This document shows, one piece after another, positions 1-8,819 of a stretch of 64,000 nucleotides of DNA. A model generated the notes under the pieces. It did not search any database. It was not told the origin of the DNA and saw nothing but the letters and a program-made list of their open reading frames with translations. The stretch comes from Paludisphaera borealis. GTDB taxonomy: Bacteria; Planctomycetota; Planctomycetia; Isosphaerales; Isosphaeraceae. The stretch covers positions 7,316,001 through 7,380,000 of the forward strand of contig NZ_CP019082.1 of NCBI RefSeq assembly GCF_001956985.1, in the 5' to 3' direction. Numbering within the stretch: position 1 is the first letter of the stretch; each line of letters opens with the position of its first letter. The translations under genes were made by a program, and so were the position numbers.

Positions 1-1311
1 CCGCATGCCGGTGAGGAGCGTCGGATCGACCAATCCGACGTCCTCGTGGTGGGCCGTTCCTCGCGCGCGTCGTTTCCGATGGTCCAGGACGTCTTGCTGT
101 CGCGCGACCATTTCCAGATCGAGAAGCACGACCTCGCCTGCCACCTGATCGACCTGGGGAGCACCAACGGCACGAAGGTCAACGGCCTTCGCGTCGAGCG
201 CGTGCTGATCCGCGAAGGGGACGTGATCACCGCGGGGGAGAGCGCGTTCGAGGTCGTGGTGTTCGGGTCGCATCCGGGAAGCGCGGTCACGCGAAGCTGC
301 GTCGGCTGCGGCGCCCGGCTGGCGACCCGGATCGACGGCGACTCGCGATCGGAAGAAAAGACCGGCGTGCTCGACGCCGAGGCGTTCGCGACCATCGACT
401 CCGGCCTCTGCTCCGAGTGCCTCGCCAAGCGCAGGCGGTTCCCGGAAACCCATCCCGACTACCTGATCGAAGAACTGGTCGGCGAGGGGGGGATGGGCGA
501 GGTCTATCGGGCCACCCAGCTCTCGACCAACCGCCGGGTCGCCATCAAGATGCTGCTGGTCAACGGCGCGCCTGGCGACAAGGCGTTCAACTACTTCCAG
601 CGCGAGATCCGGGTGCTCCAGGGCCTGCTGATGCCGGGGGGCAAGTGCCACCCTTGCATCGTCGAGTTCTACGACATCTTCCAGATCGACGGCCATTTCC
701 AGCTCGTCATGGAGTACGTGGACGGCAAGAACGCCCTGGCCTGGGCGGAGAACCAGAAGCAGCCCCTGCCCGTCGCGACGGTCGCCCAGATCGGCCGCCA
801 GCTCCTCTCGGCCCTCGCCTACGCCCACGCCAAGGGCTACGTGCATCGCGACGTCAAGCCGTCGAACATCCTCGTCATGGGCCCGGTCCATCGCCCGCGC
901 ATCAAGCTCTCCGACTTCGGCCTGGCCAAAAGCTTCGCCGACACCAACCTGTTCGCGACCATGACCCGCCAGGGGGACGTCGGCGGGTCGACCAGCTTCC
1001 TGTCGCCCGACCATATCCGCGAGTTTCGCGACGTCAAGGAACCCGCCGACATCTACAGCGCCGGGGCCACCCTGTATTACCTGCTCACCAACCGATACCC
1101 TTACCTGGGATTCGACCCCCGCCGGGCCGACTCCTACGAGATCATCCTCCAGCACCCGCCGGTCCCCCTCCGCGCCTTCCGGCCCGACGCCCCCGAGGAA
1201 CTCGAGCGGATTCTCCACAAGGCCCTCGAAAAACAGCCCCGCGACCGCTGGAAATCGGCGAAGGCGATGGGCGAGGCGCTCAACGAGCTGGCGGCGGTCA
1301 CCCAGGCCTGA
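1..1311 (+). CDS. FHA - zinc ribbon - Ser/Thr protein kinase, 5' end cut by window
   Basis: The reading frame is open from base 1, so the gene begins upstream; the GTG at 46 is probably internal because an FHA domain needs residues before its first GR. Numbering from 46: FHA signatures G3-R4, S19-R20-D21-H22 and GSTNGTKVNG (38-47). Next come two CxxC pairs (CVGC, CSEC) that look like a zinc ribbon. A kinase domain starts near residue 135, with glycine loop GEGGMG, ATP lysine K168 (VAIK), HRDVKPSN (D269) and DFG (D290). The usual APE is replaced by a SPD sequence. FHA domains bind phosphothreonine, so the protein probably senses phospho-partners and phosphorylates Ser/Thr in the cytoplasm. No transmembrane helix is seen in the visible part. 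Substrates are unknown. Confidence 0.9.
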   Translation, partial: PHAGEERRIDQSDVLVVGRSSRASFPMVQDVLLSRDHFQIEKHDLACHLIDLGSTNGTKVNGLRVERVLIREGDVITAGESAFEVVVFGSHPGSAVTRSCVGCGARLATRIDGDSRSEEKTGVLDAEAFATIDSGLCSECLAKRRRFPETHPDYLIEELVGEGGMGEVYRATQLSTNRRVAIKMLLVNGAPGDKAFNYFQREIRVLQGLLMPGGKCHPCIVEFYDIFQIDGHFQLVMEYVDGKNALAWAENQKQPLPVATVAQIGRQLLSALAYAHAKGYVHRDVKPSNILVMGPVHRPRIKLSDFGLAKSFADTNLFATMTRQGDVGGSTSFLSPDHIREFRDVKEPADIYSAGATLYYLLTNRYPYLGFDPRRADSYEIILQHPPVPLRAFRPDAPEELERILHKALEKQPRDRWKSAKAMGEALNELAAVTQA

Positions 1312-1473
1312 GCCCCCCGGCGGCGACGACGACTCGACGGGTCGCCGGTCGGGGATAATGTTCTCGTTTTGTCGTTGCGACGTGGTTAAGATGAAGAGAC
1401 TGAGAAGTCGATCAATCTGGCGACGCTGTTTGGAATACTCCGTGGTCGTGCTCTATCAGAACTCCGGTGTGAG

Positions 1474-2346
1474 GTGCGTGTTTTGGATCGCTTCGGAACG
1501 GTGGCCGTCGTCGGCGTCGGTCTGATCGGGGGATCGATCGGCTTGGCGCTGCGCAGCCGGGGATTGGCCTCGACGGTGGTCGGCGTGGGCCGCGACTTGC
1601 AGGCGCTCGAGCAGGCGAGGCACCGCGGCGTGATCGACCGCGCGACGACCGATCTGGCCCAGGGAGTCGCCGAGGCCGACGTGGTCGTCGTCTGCACGCC
1701 GGTCGGCCGGGTCGCTCTCGACGTGCGGCGAGCCTCCGAATCCGCCCCCAAGACGGCCCTGATCACCGACGCGGGAAGCACCAAGCGGCGGATCGTGGAA
1801 GAGGTCGAAAAGACTCCTTCCGCCGCCGAGCTGTTCGTCGGCGCCCACCCGCTGGCCGGGTCAGAACGCTCGGGCTCGGCCTTCTCCAAGGCCGACCTGT
1901 TCCGCGACCGCGTCTGCGTCCTCACCCCCACAGCCAAAACCCCGGCCTCACGCCTCCGCGCTGCGCGCGGGTTCTGGTCGTCGCTGGGGTGCCGCATCCT
2001 TGAGATGGGGCCGGTCGAGCACGACGAGGTCGTCGCCTACACGAGCCATCTGCCGCACGCGCTGGCCGCCTCGCTGGCCGCCACGGTCCCCGTCGACTGG
2101 CTTCCGCTCGCCGCCGGCGCCTTCCGCGACGGCAGCCGGGTGGCCGGTGCCGACACCGAACTCTGGACGGCCATCTTCCGCGAGAACCGCGGCCCACTGA
2201 TGACGGCGGTCGGCGCCCTCCAGGACCGCCTCGCCACCCTCAAATACGCCCTGATGAACGACGACGAGGACGCCATCCGTCGTTGGTGGGACGACGCCCG
2301 AACCCGGCGCGCCCTGTTCGAAGCTCAACAACCCCCCGAATCGTAG
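1474..2346 (+). CDS. tyrA: Prephenate dehydrogenase
   Basis: The 290-residue protein has an N-terminal Rossmann fold with the dinucleotide motif G14-V-G16-L-I-G19. It carries the family histidines H125 in GAHPLAGSE and H192 in SHLPHALA. The reaction oxidatively decarboxylates prephenate to 4-hydroxyphenylpyruvate for tyrosine synthesis. There is no fused chorismate mutase or ACT domain, so it is the short monofunctional form. The start is a GTG at 1474 with only a weak ribosome-binding site; no better start is seen before the Rossmann strand. About 110 bases separate it from purL, so cotranscription is possible but not shown. Arogenate specificity cannot be excluded from sequence. Confidence 0.9.
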   Translation: MRVLDRFGTVAVVGVGLIGGSIGLALRSRGLASTVVGVGRDLQALEQARHRGVIDRATTDLAQGVAEADVVVVCTPVGRVALDVRRASESAPKTALITDAGSTKRRIVEEVEKTPSAAELFVGAHPLAGSERSGSAFSKADLFRDRVCVLTPTAKTPASRLRAARGFWSSLGCRILEMGPVEHDEVVAYTSHLPHALAASLAATVPVDWLPLAAGAFRDGSRVAGADTELWTAIFRENRGPLMTAVGALQDRLATLKYALMNDDEDAIRRWWDDARTRRALFEAQQPPES

Positions 2347-2455
2347 TCGACCCCGCCGCGCCCTCGCCGGCGTCCGCCGCCTTCGGTTCGACGCCGCATC
2401 CGCCTTCCGTCGTGCTTAAAAAACTCAATCCCTCGTAATCGTCGATTAAAAAAGC

Positions 2456-5326
2456 ATGCTCTGGCATCTTGAAATCCGTACCGCACCGAATCACCCCGAC
2501 TCGACCGGTCGCCGGCTGGCCCAGGAGGCCGTCGAATCGGGCCTTCCCGGCCCCTGGCGGGCGACAGCCGGACGCGGCTTCCTGGTCGAAGGGAACCTGT
2601 CGGCGACCGACCTGGAGGAGGCGGCGCGGCGGGTCCTGGTCGATCCGGTGGTCGAGGCCTTCCACGTCCGCCCCTGCCCGTCCGTCGAGGACGACGCCGG
2701 CACGGTCGTCCACGTCACGCCCAAGCCGGGCGTCACCGACCCCGAGGGCGAAAGCGCGCTGGGCCTGCTGCGCGACCTCGGCTACGCGGTCGACGGCGCG
2801 CGGAGCATCCGCACTTACCGGATCGAAGGCCCCGCCGACCAGCTCCCGCGGCTGATCCAGCGCGTGCTGGCCAACGACGCCGTCGAGCAGGTCTTCCGCG
2901 GCTCGCTGCGAATCGACCGGCTCGGCGAGGGCCAGGCGTACAATTTCGAGCTGATCACGGTGCCGATCCGGGCGATGGACGACGCCGCTCTCGTGCGGAC
3001 GAGCAAGGACGGACAGCTCTCGCTGAGCCTCGCCGAGATGCGGACGATCCAGGGCCATTTCGCCGAGTTGGGCCGCGACCCGACCGACGCCGAGCTTGAG
3101 ACCCTCGCCCAGACCTGGAGCGAGCACTGCTCGCACAAGACGCTCAAGGGGCGGATCGAGTTCGAGGGCCGGACGATCCAGAACCTGCTGAAAGAGACGA
3201 TCTTCGCCGCGACCCAGAAGCTGTCGCTCGACTGGCTGGTGAGCGTCTTCTCCGACAACGCCGGAGTCGTCCGGTTCGACGACGAGTACGACGTCTGCTT
3301 CAAGGTCGAGACCCACAACCACCCGTCGGCCATCGACCCCTACGGGGGTGCGAACACCGGGATCGGCGGCGTGATCCGCGACGCGCTCGGCACCGGCCTG
3401 GGCGCCAAGCCGATCTGCAACACCGACGTCTTCTGCGTCGCCGCCCCCGACCTGCCTCCCGACCAGGTCCCCGCCGGGGTGCTCCATCCCAAGCGGGTGC
3501 TCAAGGGGATCGTCGCCGGCGTCCGCGACTACGGCAACCGGATGGGGATTCCCACGGTCAACGGCGCGCTGGCCGTCGACCCCGGCTACCTCGCGAACCC
3601 GCTGGTCTTCTGCGGGACCGTCGGCGTGCTGCCGCGCGGCAAGGCGTTCAAGAGCGTCGAGGCGGGCGACCGCATCGTGGCGATCGGCGGCCGGACCGGC
3701 CGCGACGGCATCCACGGCGCGACGTTCAGCTCGGTCGAGCTGACCAGCCAGAGCGAATCGATCTCCGGCGGCTCGGTCCAGATCGGCAACGCCATTACCG
3801 AGAAGATGGTCCTCGACGTCATCGTCCAGGCGCGCGATCGGGCCCTCTTCCGCTCCGTGACCGATTGCGGCGCGGGGGGCTTCAGCTCGGCCGTCGGCGA
3901 GATGGGTGCCGAGCTGGGGGCGGTCGTCGATCTCGAGAACGCGCCGCTCAAGTACCAGGGGCTCTCGTACACCGAGATCTGGATCTCCGAGGCCCAGGAG
4001 CGGATGGTCCTGGCCGTGCCGCCGGAATCGTGGCCCGAGCTGCGCGACCTGTGCGCGCTCGAAGGGGTCGAGGCGACCGACCTCGGCGAATTCGTCGCGA
4101 CCGGCCGGCTCACGCTCCGGTACCACGACAAGGTGGTCGGCGACCTGTCGATGGACTTCCTCCACGAAGGCCGGCCGCTGGTCGTCCGTTCGGCCTCGTT
4201 CACGCCGCCGCCGGAGCGGCCGATCGAGCTTCCCGAGTCCCAGGACTTCACCGCCGACCTGCTGGCGATCCTCGGCCACTGGGACGTTTGCAGCAAGGAA
4301 TGGATCGTCCGGCAGTACGACCATGAAGTCCAGGCGCGCACCGTGGTCAAGCCGCTGGTCGGCGTCCGCGAGGACGGACCGGGCGACGCCTCGGTGATCC
4401 TGCCGGTCGCCGGCTCGAACCGGGGCCTGGTGATCTCGTGCGGGATCAACCCCCGGTACGGCAAGATCGACCCGTATGCGATGGCGGCCTGCGTCATCGA
4501 CGAGGCCATCCGCAACTGCGTCGCCGTGGGCGCCGACCCCCGTCGGATCGCCCTCCTCGACAACTTCTGCTGGGGCAACACCGAACGCCCCGAGACGCTG
4601 GGGTCGCTGGTCCTCGCCGCCCAGGCCTGCCACGACCTGGCGATGGCCTACAAGACCCCGTTCATCTCGGGCAAGGACAGCCTCTACAACGAGTACACGC
4701 ACGACGGCAAGAGCCTGGCCATCCCGCCGACGCTGCTCATCAGCGCGATCGGCCAGACGCCCGACGCCAGCCGTTGCGTGACGATGGATTTCAAGCGGGC
4801 CGGCAACCTCGTCGTCGTGGTCGGCTCGACCCGCCGCGAGTTCGGCGGTTCGCTCTGGAGCGAGGTGCGAGGCGTCGAGGGGGGCGCCGCGCCGGCCGTC
4901 GACCCCGCGCTCGGGTCGGCCCTGTTCCAGGCCCTGTTCACGGCGATCCAGCGCGGGCTGGTCCGCAGTTGCCACGACCTCAGCGAGGGGGGCCTGGCCG
5001 TCGCCCTGGCCGAGATGGCGTTCGCCGGCGGCGTGGGCGCCGAGGTCTCGCTCCGCGACGTCCCTTGCGACGACGACGCGGCCGTCGACGCCGCGCTCTT
5101 GTTCTCGGAATCGCCGTCGCGGTTCTTGCTCGAAATCGAGCCCGATTGCTACGGCGCGCTGGCCGACCTCTTCGGCGGCCTGCCGCTGGGCCGGCTCGGC
5201 GAGACCCGCGACGGAGCCGACGGCGAGCCGGCGCGGCTCACGATCACCGGTCTGGACGGCTCGCCCGTCGTCGATTCGACGTTGTCGGCCCTCGAAGAAG
5301 CCTGGCGGCGACCGCTCCGCTGGTAG
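2456..5326 (+). CDS. purL: Phosphoribosylformylglycinamidine synthase PurL with fused N-terminal PurS-like modules
   Basis: ATP-dependent conversion of FGAR to FGAM in purine synthesis, using ammonia from PurQ. The protein has 956 residues, against about 720-750 for stand-alone small PurL. The extra part is at the N-terminus: residues 1-75 and 82-152 are two PurS-like modules, the second with the PurS-type stretch HVTPKPGVTDPEG followed by LLRDLGYAV. The synthetase core follows, with WSEHCSHKT, HNHPSAIDPYGGANTG, DCGAGGFSSAVGEMG and SGKDSLYNEY. No separate purS is seen here, and purQ lies one gene downstream. The ATG at 2456 has no clear Shine-Dalgarno and sits in an A/T-rich leader with two TTAAAAAA runs, so initiation may be leaderless or weak. 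Confidence 0.93.
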   Translation: MLWHLEIRTAPNHPDSTGRRLAQEAVESGLPGPWRATAGRGFLVEGNLSATDLEEAARRVLVDPVVEAFHVRPCPSVEDDAGTVVHVTPKPGVTDPEGESALGLLRDLGYAVDGARSIRTYRIEGPADQLPRLIQRVLANDAVEQVFRGSLRIDRLGEGQAYNFELITVPIRAMDDAALVRTSKDGQLSLSLAEMRTIQGHFAELGRDPTDAELETLAQTWSEHCSHKTLKGRIEFEGRTIQNLLKETIFAATQKLSLDWLVSVFSDNAGVVRFDDEYDVCFKVETHNHPSAIDPYGGANTGIGGVIRDALGTGLGAKPICNTDVFCVAAPDLPPDQVPAGVLHPKRVLKGIVAGVRDYGNRMGIPTVNGALAVDPGYLANPLVFCGTVGVLPRGKAFKSVEAGDRIVAIGGRTGRDGIHGATFSSVELTSQSESISGGSVQIGNAITEKMVLDVIVQARDRALFRSVTDCGAGGFSSAVGEMGAELGAVVDLENAPLKYQGLSYTEIWISEAQERMVLAVPPESWPELRDLCALEGVEATDLGEFVATGRLTLRYHDKVVGDLSMDFLHEGRPLVVRSASFTPPPERPIELPESQDFTADLLAILGHWDVCSKEWIVRQYDHEVQARTVVKPLVGVREDGPGDASVILPVAGSNRGLVISCGINPRYGKIDPYAMAACVIDEAIRNCVAVGADPRRIALLDNFCWGNTERPETLGSLVLAAQACHDLAMAYKTPFISGKDSLYNEYTHDGKSLAIPPTLLISAIGQTPDASRCVTMDFKRAGNLVVVVGSTRREFGGSLWSEVRGVEGGAAPAVDPALGSALFQALFTAIQRGLVRSCHDLSEGGLAVALAEMAFAGGVGAEVSLRDVPCDDDAAVDAALLFSESPSRFLLEIEPDCYGALADLFGGLPLGRLGETRDGADGEPARLTITGLDGSPVVDSTLSALEEAWRRPLRW

Positions 5327-5407
5327 TCGTCCGCATCCTACAAACAAAAACGCTATCCGGTATCATCTATGTCCATAATTTCTCGGGATGTATCTGGGGG
5401 TAATTCT

Positions 5408-6238
5408 ATGTTAAGGTTCGTCACTTTCGTAGACGGTTCCAATCTGGACGGCGTGCTCAAGCATCTGAACCTCCGCGTCGACGACTACGGCGCGTTCTAT
5501 CGCCACGTCTTCGAGCAGAGCGTGCACTACTGGGGCCGGACCTTCGCCGAAGGCTCGCGATGGCCGACCGCCCAGCATTCGCGGATCTACTGGTACGTCG
5601 TCGGCAAGATGGACGAATGGGACCTGAACGACCCCAAGGCCGAAGCCCGACTGCGGGCCCGGTTCGAGATGAATCCGCGGCTCCGCGACGCTTACGTCGA
5701 GGACGTCAGCCGAAGGCTCTCCGACGTGCCGATGGAGCGGAAAGTCGAGGAAGCGTGGAACCTTTGCTTCGGCGAGACCCGCGAGTGGTACGACAACAAG
5801 CGACGGGCCCTGGAGCGCAAGAAGCGGTTCTACCACGGCGTCCAGTCGGCCACCGACTTCGTCGAGATCCGCCAGGAAGGACACTGGAAGGTCGACCTGC
5901 TGCACCACACGGTCAATGAGAAGGGGCTCGACACGAGCCTGGCCGTCGACATGGTGGCGCTGCAAGAGACCTACGACATCGCGCTTTTGATCTCCGGCGA
6001 CGCCGACGGCATCCCCGGCATCAACTACGTCAAGAGCCGTTCCAAGCACGTCGGCGTCGCCGAGTTCCGCAAGGGATCGCCGGCCGACTTCCCCGCCAAG
6101 GGGACCTCGTCGCGGCTCAAGATCGCCGCCGACTTCGTGGTCCAGGTCTACGAATCCGAACTGCTGCGGCGCAACCTCGCGTACCGCGCCGAACCCGACT
6201 ACCAGTCGTCGCTCGGCTCGTCCGATCCCTCTTACTAA
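5408..6238 (+). CDS. NYN-domain (PIN-like, LabA/DUF88-type) protein
   Basis: The start is the ATG at 5408, preceded by the Shine-Dalgarno-like GGGGGTAA; the frame extends upstream to 5369 but without a site. The protein has 276 residues. Its N-terminal strand holds the first acidic residue of NYN nucleases (D9 in FVDGSNLD). Later acidic positions lie in VDMVALQ and in LLISGDADGI, followed by an SRSKHVGV strand, as in the PIN-like fold. NYN proteins are predicted metal-dependent ribonucleases. The C-terminal 70 residues and the middle region (about 60-125) are charged and not recognised. It lies between purL and purQ on the same strand with short gaps (81 and 19 bases), so it is probably cotranscribed with the purine genes. 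Its target is unknown. Confidence 0.8.
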   Translation: MLRFVTFVDGSNLDGVLKHLNLRVDDYGAFYRHVFEQSVHYWGRTFAEGSRWPTAQHSRIYWYVVGKMDEWDLNDPKAEARLRARFEMNPRLRDAYVEDVSRRLSDVPMERKVEEAWNLCFGETREWYDNKRRALERKKRFYHGVQSATDFVEIRQEGHWKVDLLHHTVNEKGLDTSLAVDMVALQETYDIALLISGDADGIPGINYVKSRSKHVGVAEFRKGSPADFPAKGTSSRLKIAADFVVQVYESELLRRNLAYRAEPDYQSSLGSSDPSY

Positions 6239-6257
6239 CGGAGTTTCGACAAGCGAC

Positions 6258-7046
6258 ATGACCACCAAGGCGACGCCTCGCGTGATCGTGCTTCGGGCCC
6301 CGGGAACCAACTGCGAAGAGGAGACGGCGGCCGCCTGGGAACTCGCCGGCGGCCGCGCCGAGACCTGGCACGTCGGCCGCCTGCTGGAGGAGCCCCATGC
6401 GCTGGACTTGTTCCAGATCCTGACCCTCCCGGGCGGCTTCTCGTACGGCGACGACCTGGGCGCCGGGCGCATCCTCGCCACGCATCTGGCCCGCGGTTTG
6501 GGCGACGCCCTGCGACGGTTCCACGACCGCGGCGGGCTGATCCTCGGCATCTGCAACGGCTTTCAGGTGCTGGTCCGCTGCGGGCTCTTGCCCGGCGGCG
6601 ACGCCCCCTGCCCCGCCACGCTCGCGCATAACGACTCGGGACGGTTCGAGGCGCGCTGGGTCACGCTTTTGCCCCAGCCCGGCCTCTCGCCGTTCGTGTC
6701 GTTCGACGAACCCATCGACCTGCCGATCGCCCACGGCGAAGGCCGGTTCCTGACCGCCGACCCAAGCGCCCTCGAAGCGCTCGACGCCGCCGGCCAGATC
6801 GTCCTCAAGTACGGCGACGCCACGGGGAAGCCGACCCAGGAGTATCCGGCCAACCCCAACGGCTCGTCCCTGGCCGCCGCCGGCGTCTGCGACCCCACCG
6901 GCCGGATCTTCGGCCTGATGCCCCACCCCGAGCGGTTCGTCTCGCCCCTCCATCACCCCCGCTGGACCCGCCTCGGCGAAGCACTCGGACCCGAAGGCCA
7001 CGGCCTGAAAGTCTTCCGCGGGGCGCTCGCGGCGCTCCGTGCGTAG
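6258..7046 (+). CDS. purQ: Phosphoribosylformylglycinamidine synthase subunit PurQ (glutaminase)
   Basis: Class I glutamine amidotransferase subunit that hydrolyses glutamine and passes ammonia to PurL. At 262 residues it is slightly longer than the Bacillus type. The nucleophile is C99 in GICNGFQ, and the other triad residues are H223 and E225 in PHPERF. Early motifs RAPGTNCEE and LPGGFSYGDDLGAGRI are characteristic of PurQ. It begins 19 bases after the NYN gene, with GGAG about 11 bases before the ATG. The strong hairpin at 7070-7101 ends the transcription unit. Confidence 0.95.
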   Translation: MTTKATPRVIVLRAPGTNCEEETAAAWELAGGRAETWHVGRLLEEPHALDLFQILTLPGGFSYGDDLGAGRILATHLARGLGDALRRFHDRGGLILGICNGFQVLVRCGLLPGGDAPCPATLAHNDSGRFEARWVTLLPQPGLSPFVSFDEPIDLPIAHGEGRFLTADPSALEALDAAGQIVLKYGDATGKPTQEYPANPNGSSLAAAGVCDPTGRIFGLMPHPERFVSPLHHPRWTRLGEALGPEGHGLKVFRGALAALRA

Positions 7047-7069
7047 GCGCGCGTCACCGGACGTAAGCC

Positions 7070-7101
7070 AAAGAGAGCCGCCCCAGAAGGCGGCTCTCTT
7101 T
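7070..7101. terminator. Strong perfect hairpin between convergent purQ and formamidase genes
   Basis: A 13-bp perfect stem (AAAGAGAGCCGCC with its complement) closes a 6-base loop. The ends are A-rich on one side and T-rich on the other, so it can work as a rho-independent terminator in both directions. It lies 23 bases after the purQ stop and 34 bases after the formamidase stop on the opposite strand. Confidence 0.85.
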
Positions 7102-7135
7102 GCTTTGTACGTCGGGTTGCCGTTCGCCGGCCCTA

Positions 7136-8392
7136 CTACTTGTTGGCCGATCGCGGGGCGCCGATCCCCGGCTTGATCTGATGCGGGCCCTTGGCAGAAG
7201 GCCTTACGTCGAAATCAAAGATCGACGTCGGGATGTAAACGGTGGAACACGAATTCGGGATGTCCACCACTCCCGAGAGCCTGCCTTCGATCGGCGCCGC
7301 GCCGAGGAGGAGATAGGCCTGCTCCGGCGAATAGCCGAACTTGGTCAGGTAGTCGATGGCGTGCAGGCAGGCCCGCTGGTAGCTCAGGTGGGAATCCAGG
7401 TAGCGCTGCTCGCCGTCGAGCGTGACGGAGGTGCCGGAGAAGGCGATCCACTGGCTGAACTGCGGGTCGACGTTGCCGGGCATGAAGATGGCATTCTCGG
7501 AGACGCCGTAGGTCTCCATGCCTCCCTTGATCAGGTCGACGTGCAGGTCGATGAAGCCCCCCATCTCGATGGCGCCGCAGAACGTGATCTCGCCGTCCCC
7601 CTGCGAGAAGTGCAAGTCGCCCAGGGAGAGGTTGGCGCCGTCGACGAAGACCGGATAGAAGATGCGCGTACCCTTGGACATATTCTTGATGTCCTGGTTG
7701 CCGCCGTTTTCACGAGGCGGCGCGGTGCGGGCGGCCTCCGAGGCCACGCGCTTGAAGTCGGCCGCGGGAACCCCGCCCAGCACGGCTTCGCGAGGCTCGG
7801 GCGGGAGTGCCAACGGCGGGACCCGCTTCGGGTCGGTTGCGATCAGCGCCCCTTCGCGCATATTCCACTTCTTGAGCAGCTCCGCCGACGGCGCCGTGCC
7901 CATCAGGCCGGGGTGGATCAGCCCCGGAAACGAGACCGAGGGAACGTGACGGGACGTGGCGATCTGGCCGTTGAAATCCCAGATCGCCTTGTAGGCGTCG
8001 GGAAACTGCTCGGTCAGGAAGCCGCCGCCGTTGTTCCGCGAAAAAATTCCCGTATAGCCCCACCCCTGTCCGGCCAGCGGGCCCGAGTCTTCCTGCGGAA
8101 TGGGTCCGACGTCCAGGATGTCGACGATCAGCAGGTCGCCGGGCTTGGCGCCTTCGATGCGGAAAGGCCCGCTGAGTTTGTGAACGCACATCAGCGGGGC
8201 GTTCAGGATGTCGTCGGCCGAGTCGTCGTTGACGATCGCCCCGTCGAACCATTCCCGGCAGTGGACCCGGAAGCTGTCCCCCGGCTTCACCGAAGCGACC
8301 GGCGGAATCTCCGGATGCCAGCGATTGTGGCCGAGCTTCTCCTGGTCCTCGAACTTCTTCGACGAATCGAGCGGAAAAATGACCTTCGGCAT
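7136..8392 (-). CDS. fmdA: Acetamidase/formamidase family protein
   Basis: A 418-residue protein matching the FmdA/AmdA family, which hydrolyses formamide (or short amides) to ammonia and the acid. Characteristic stretches are FDGAIVNDDSADD, KPGDLLIVDILDVGP, HPGLMGTAPS, LSLGDLHFSQGDGEITFCGAIEM and YLLLGAAPIEGR. The start ATG at 8392 has a very good AGGAGG four bases upstream. It is the last gene of a minus-strand run that also holds the FmdB-type zinc ribbon 42 bases upstream, the partner seen next to fmdA in other bacteria. Whether the substrate is formamide or acetamide cannot be told from sequence. Confidence 0.93.
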   Translation of the reverse strand: MPKVIFPLDSSKKFEDQEKLGHNRWHPEIPPVASVKPGDSFRVHCREWFDGAIVNDDSADDILNAPLMCVHKLSGPFRIEGAKPGDLLIVDILDVGPIPQEDSGPLAGQGWGYTGIFSRNNGGGFLTEQFPDAYKAIWDFNGQIATSRHVPSVSFPGLIHPGLMGTAPSAELLKKWNMREGALIATDPKRVPPLALPPEPREAVLGGVPAADFKRVASEAARTAPPRENGGNQDIKNMSKGTRIFYPVFVDGANLSLGDLHFSQGDGEITFCGAIEMGGFIDLHVDLIKGGMETYGVSENAIFMPGNVDPQFSQWIAFSGTSVTLDGEQRYLDSHLSYQRACLHAIDYLTKFGYSPEQAYLLLGAAPIEGRLSGVVDIPNSCSTVYIPTSIFDFDVRPSAKGPHQIKPGIGAPRSANK

Positions 8393-8434
8393 GACTCCTC
8401 CTGGCGCTGATGCTGGGACTTGCGGATGGCAAGA

Positions 8435-8725
8435 TCAGGGACGCGGCAGCTTGCGGTGGAGCGGATTGGTCGTCGTGGGCGTGGCTCGTTTTCGGCCTGA
8501 TTGGGGAAGGGCGCCCGTCACGACCTGAGGTTCATGGGCGGACTTCTTGGCGGCGTCGATCAGTTTGAAGGCGGAAGTGCCCGCGATCGAAAGGCGGGGC
8601 GTTGAGATCCGCCGTTCGGCCCGCCCGCCGCACTCGGGACATTCCAGACTGTCCGGGGCGGCCCCCATGGGGAAGAAGGCCTCGACGGGCGTGCATCCGG
8701 GACAGGCAAATTCGTAGAGCGCCAT
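8435..8725 (-). CDS. FmdB-family zinc ribbon protein
   Basis: A small 96-residue protein. It begins MALYEFACPGC, and the second zinc knuckle is CPECGG, giving the CxxC...CxxC ribbon of the FmdB family (putative regulatory proteins). The frame extends seven codons further to 8746, but the ATG at 8725 is preferred: it has GAGG six bases upstream and matches the usual MPxYEYxCxxC start. The C-terminal half is basic and low in complexity. It sits directly upstream of the formamidase gene. A role as regulator of amidase expression follows only from the family name and is unproven. Confidence 0.85.
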   Translation of the reverse strand: MALYEFACPGCTPVEAFFPMGAAPDSLECPECGGRAERRISTPRLSIAGTSAFKLIDAAKKSAHEPQVVTGALPQSGRKRATPTTTNPLHRKLPRP

Positions 8726-8819
8726 GTAGACCTCAACATTCGCCATCGGATCGGGATATGAGGGTCGCCCTGTCCGGGCCCCCCAGCTTGCGCGACTCTA
8801 TCGCGCGCCAAGGAGCGAG

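Noticed and set aside
1312-1473. Possible small RNA between the kinase and tyrA
   Set aside because: No hairpin with T-tract or clear promoter; only a short A/T-richer spot.
2240-5347. Minus-strand open frame of 1035 codons across purL
   Set aside because: Antisense shadow in GC-rich DNA: Arg/Asp/Gly/Ala-biased, no domains, and fully covered by purL, whose motifs are certain.
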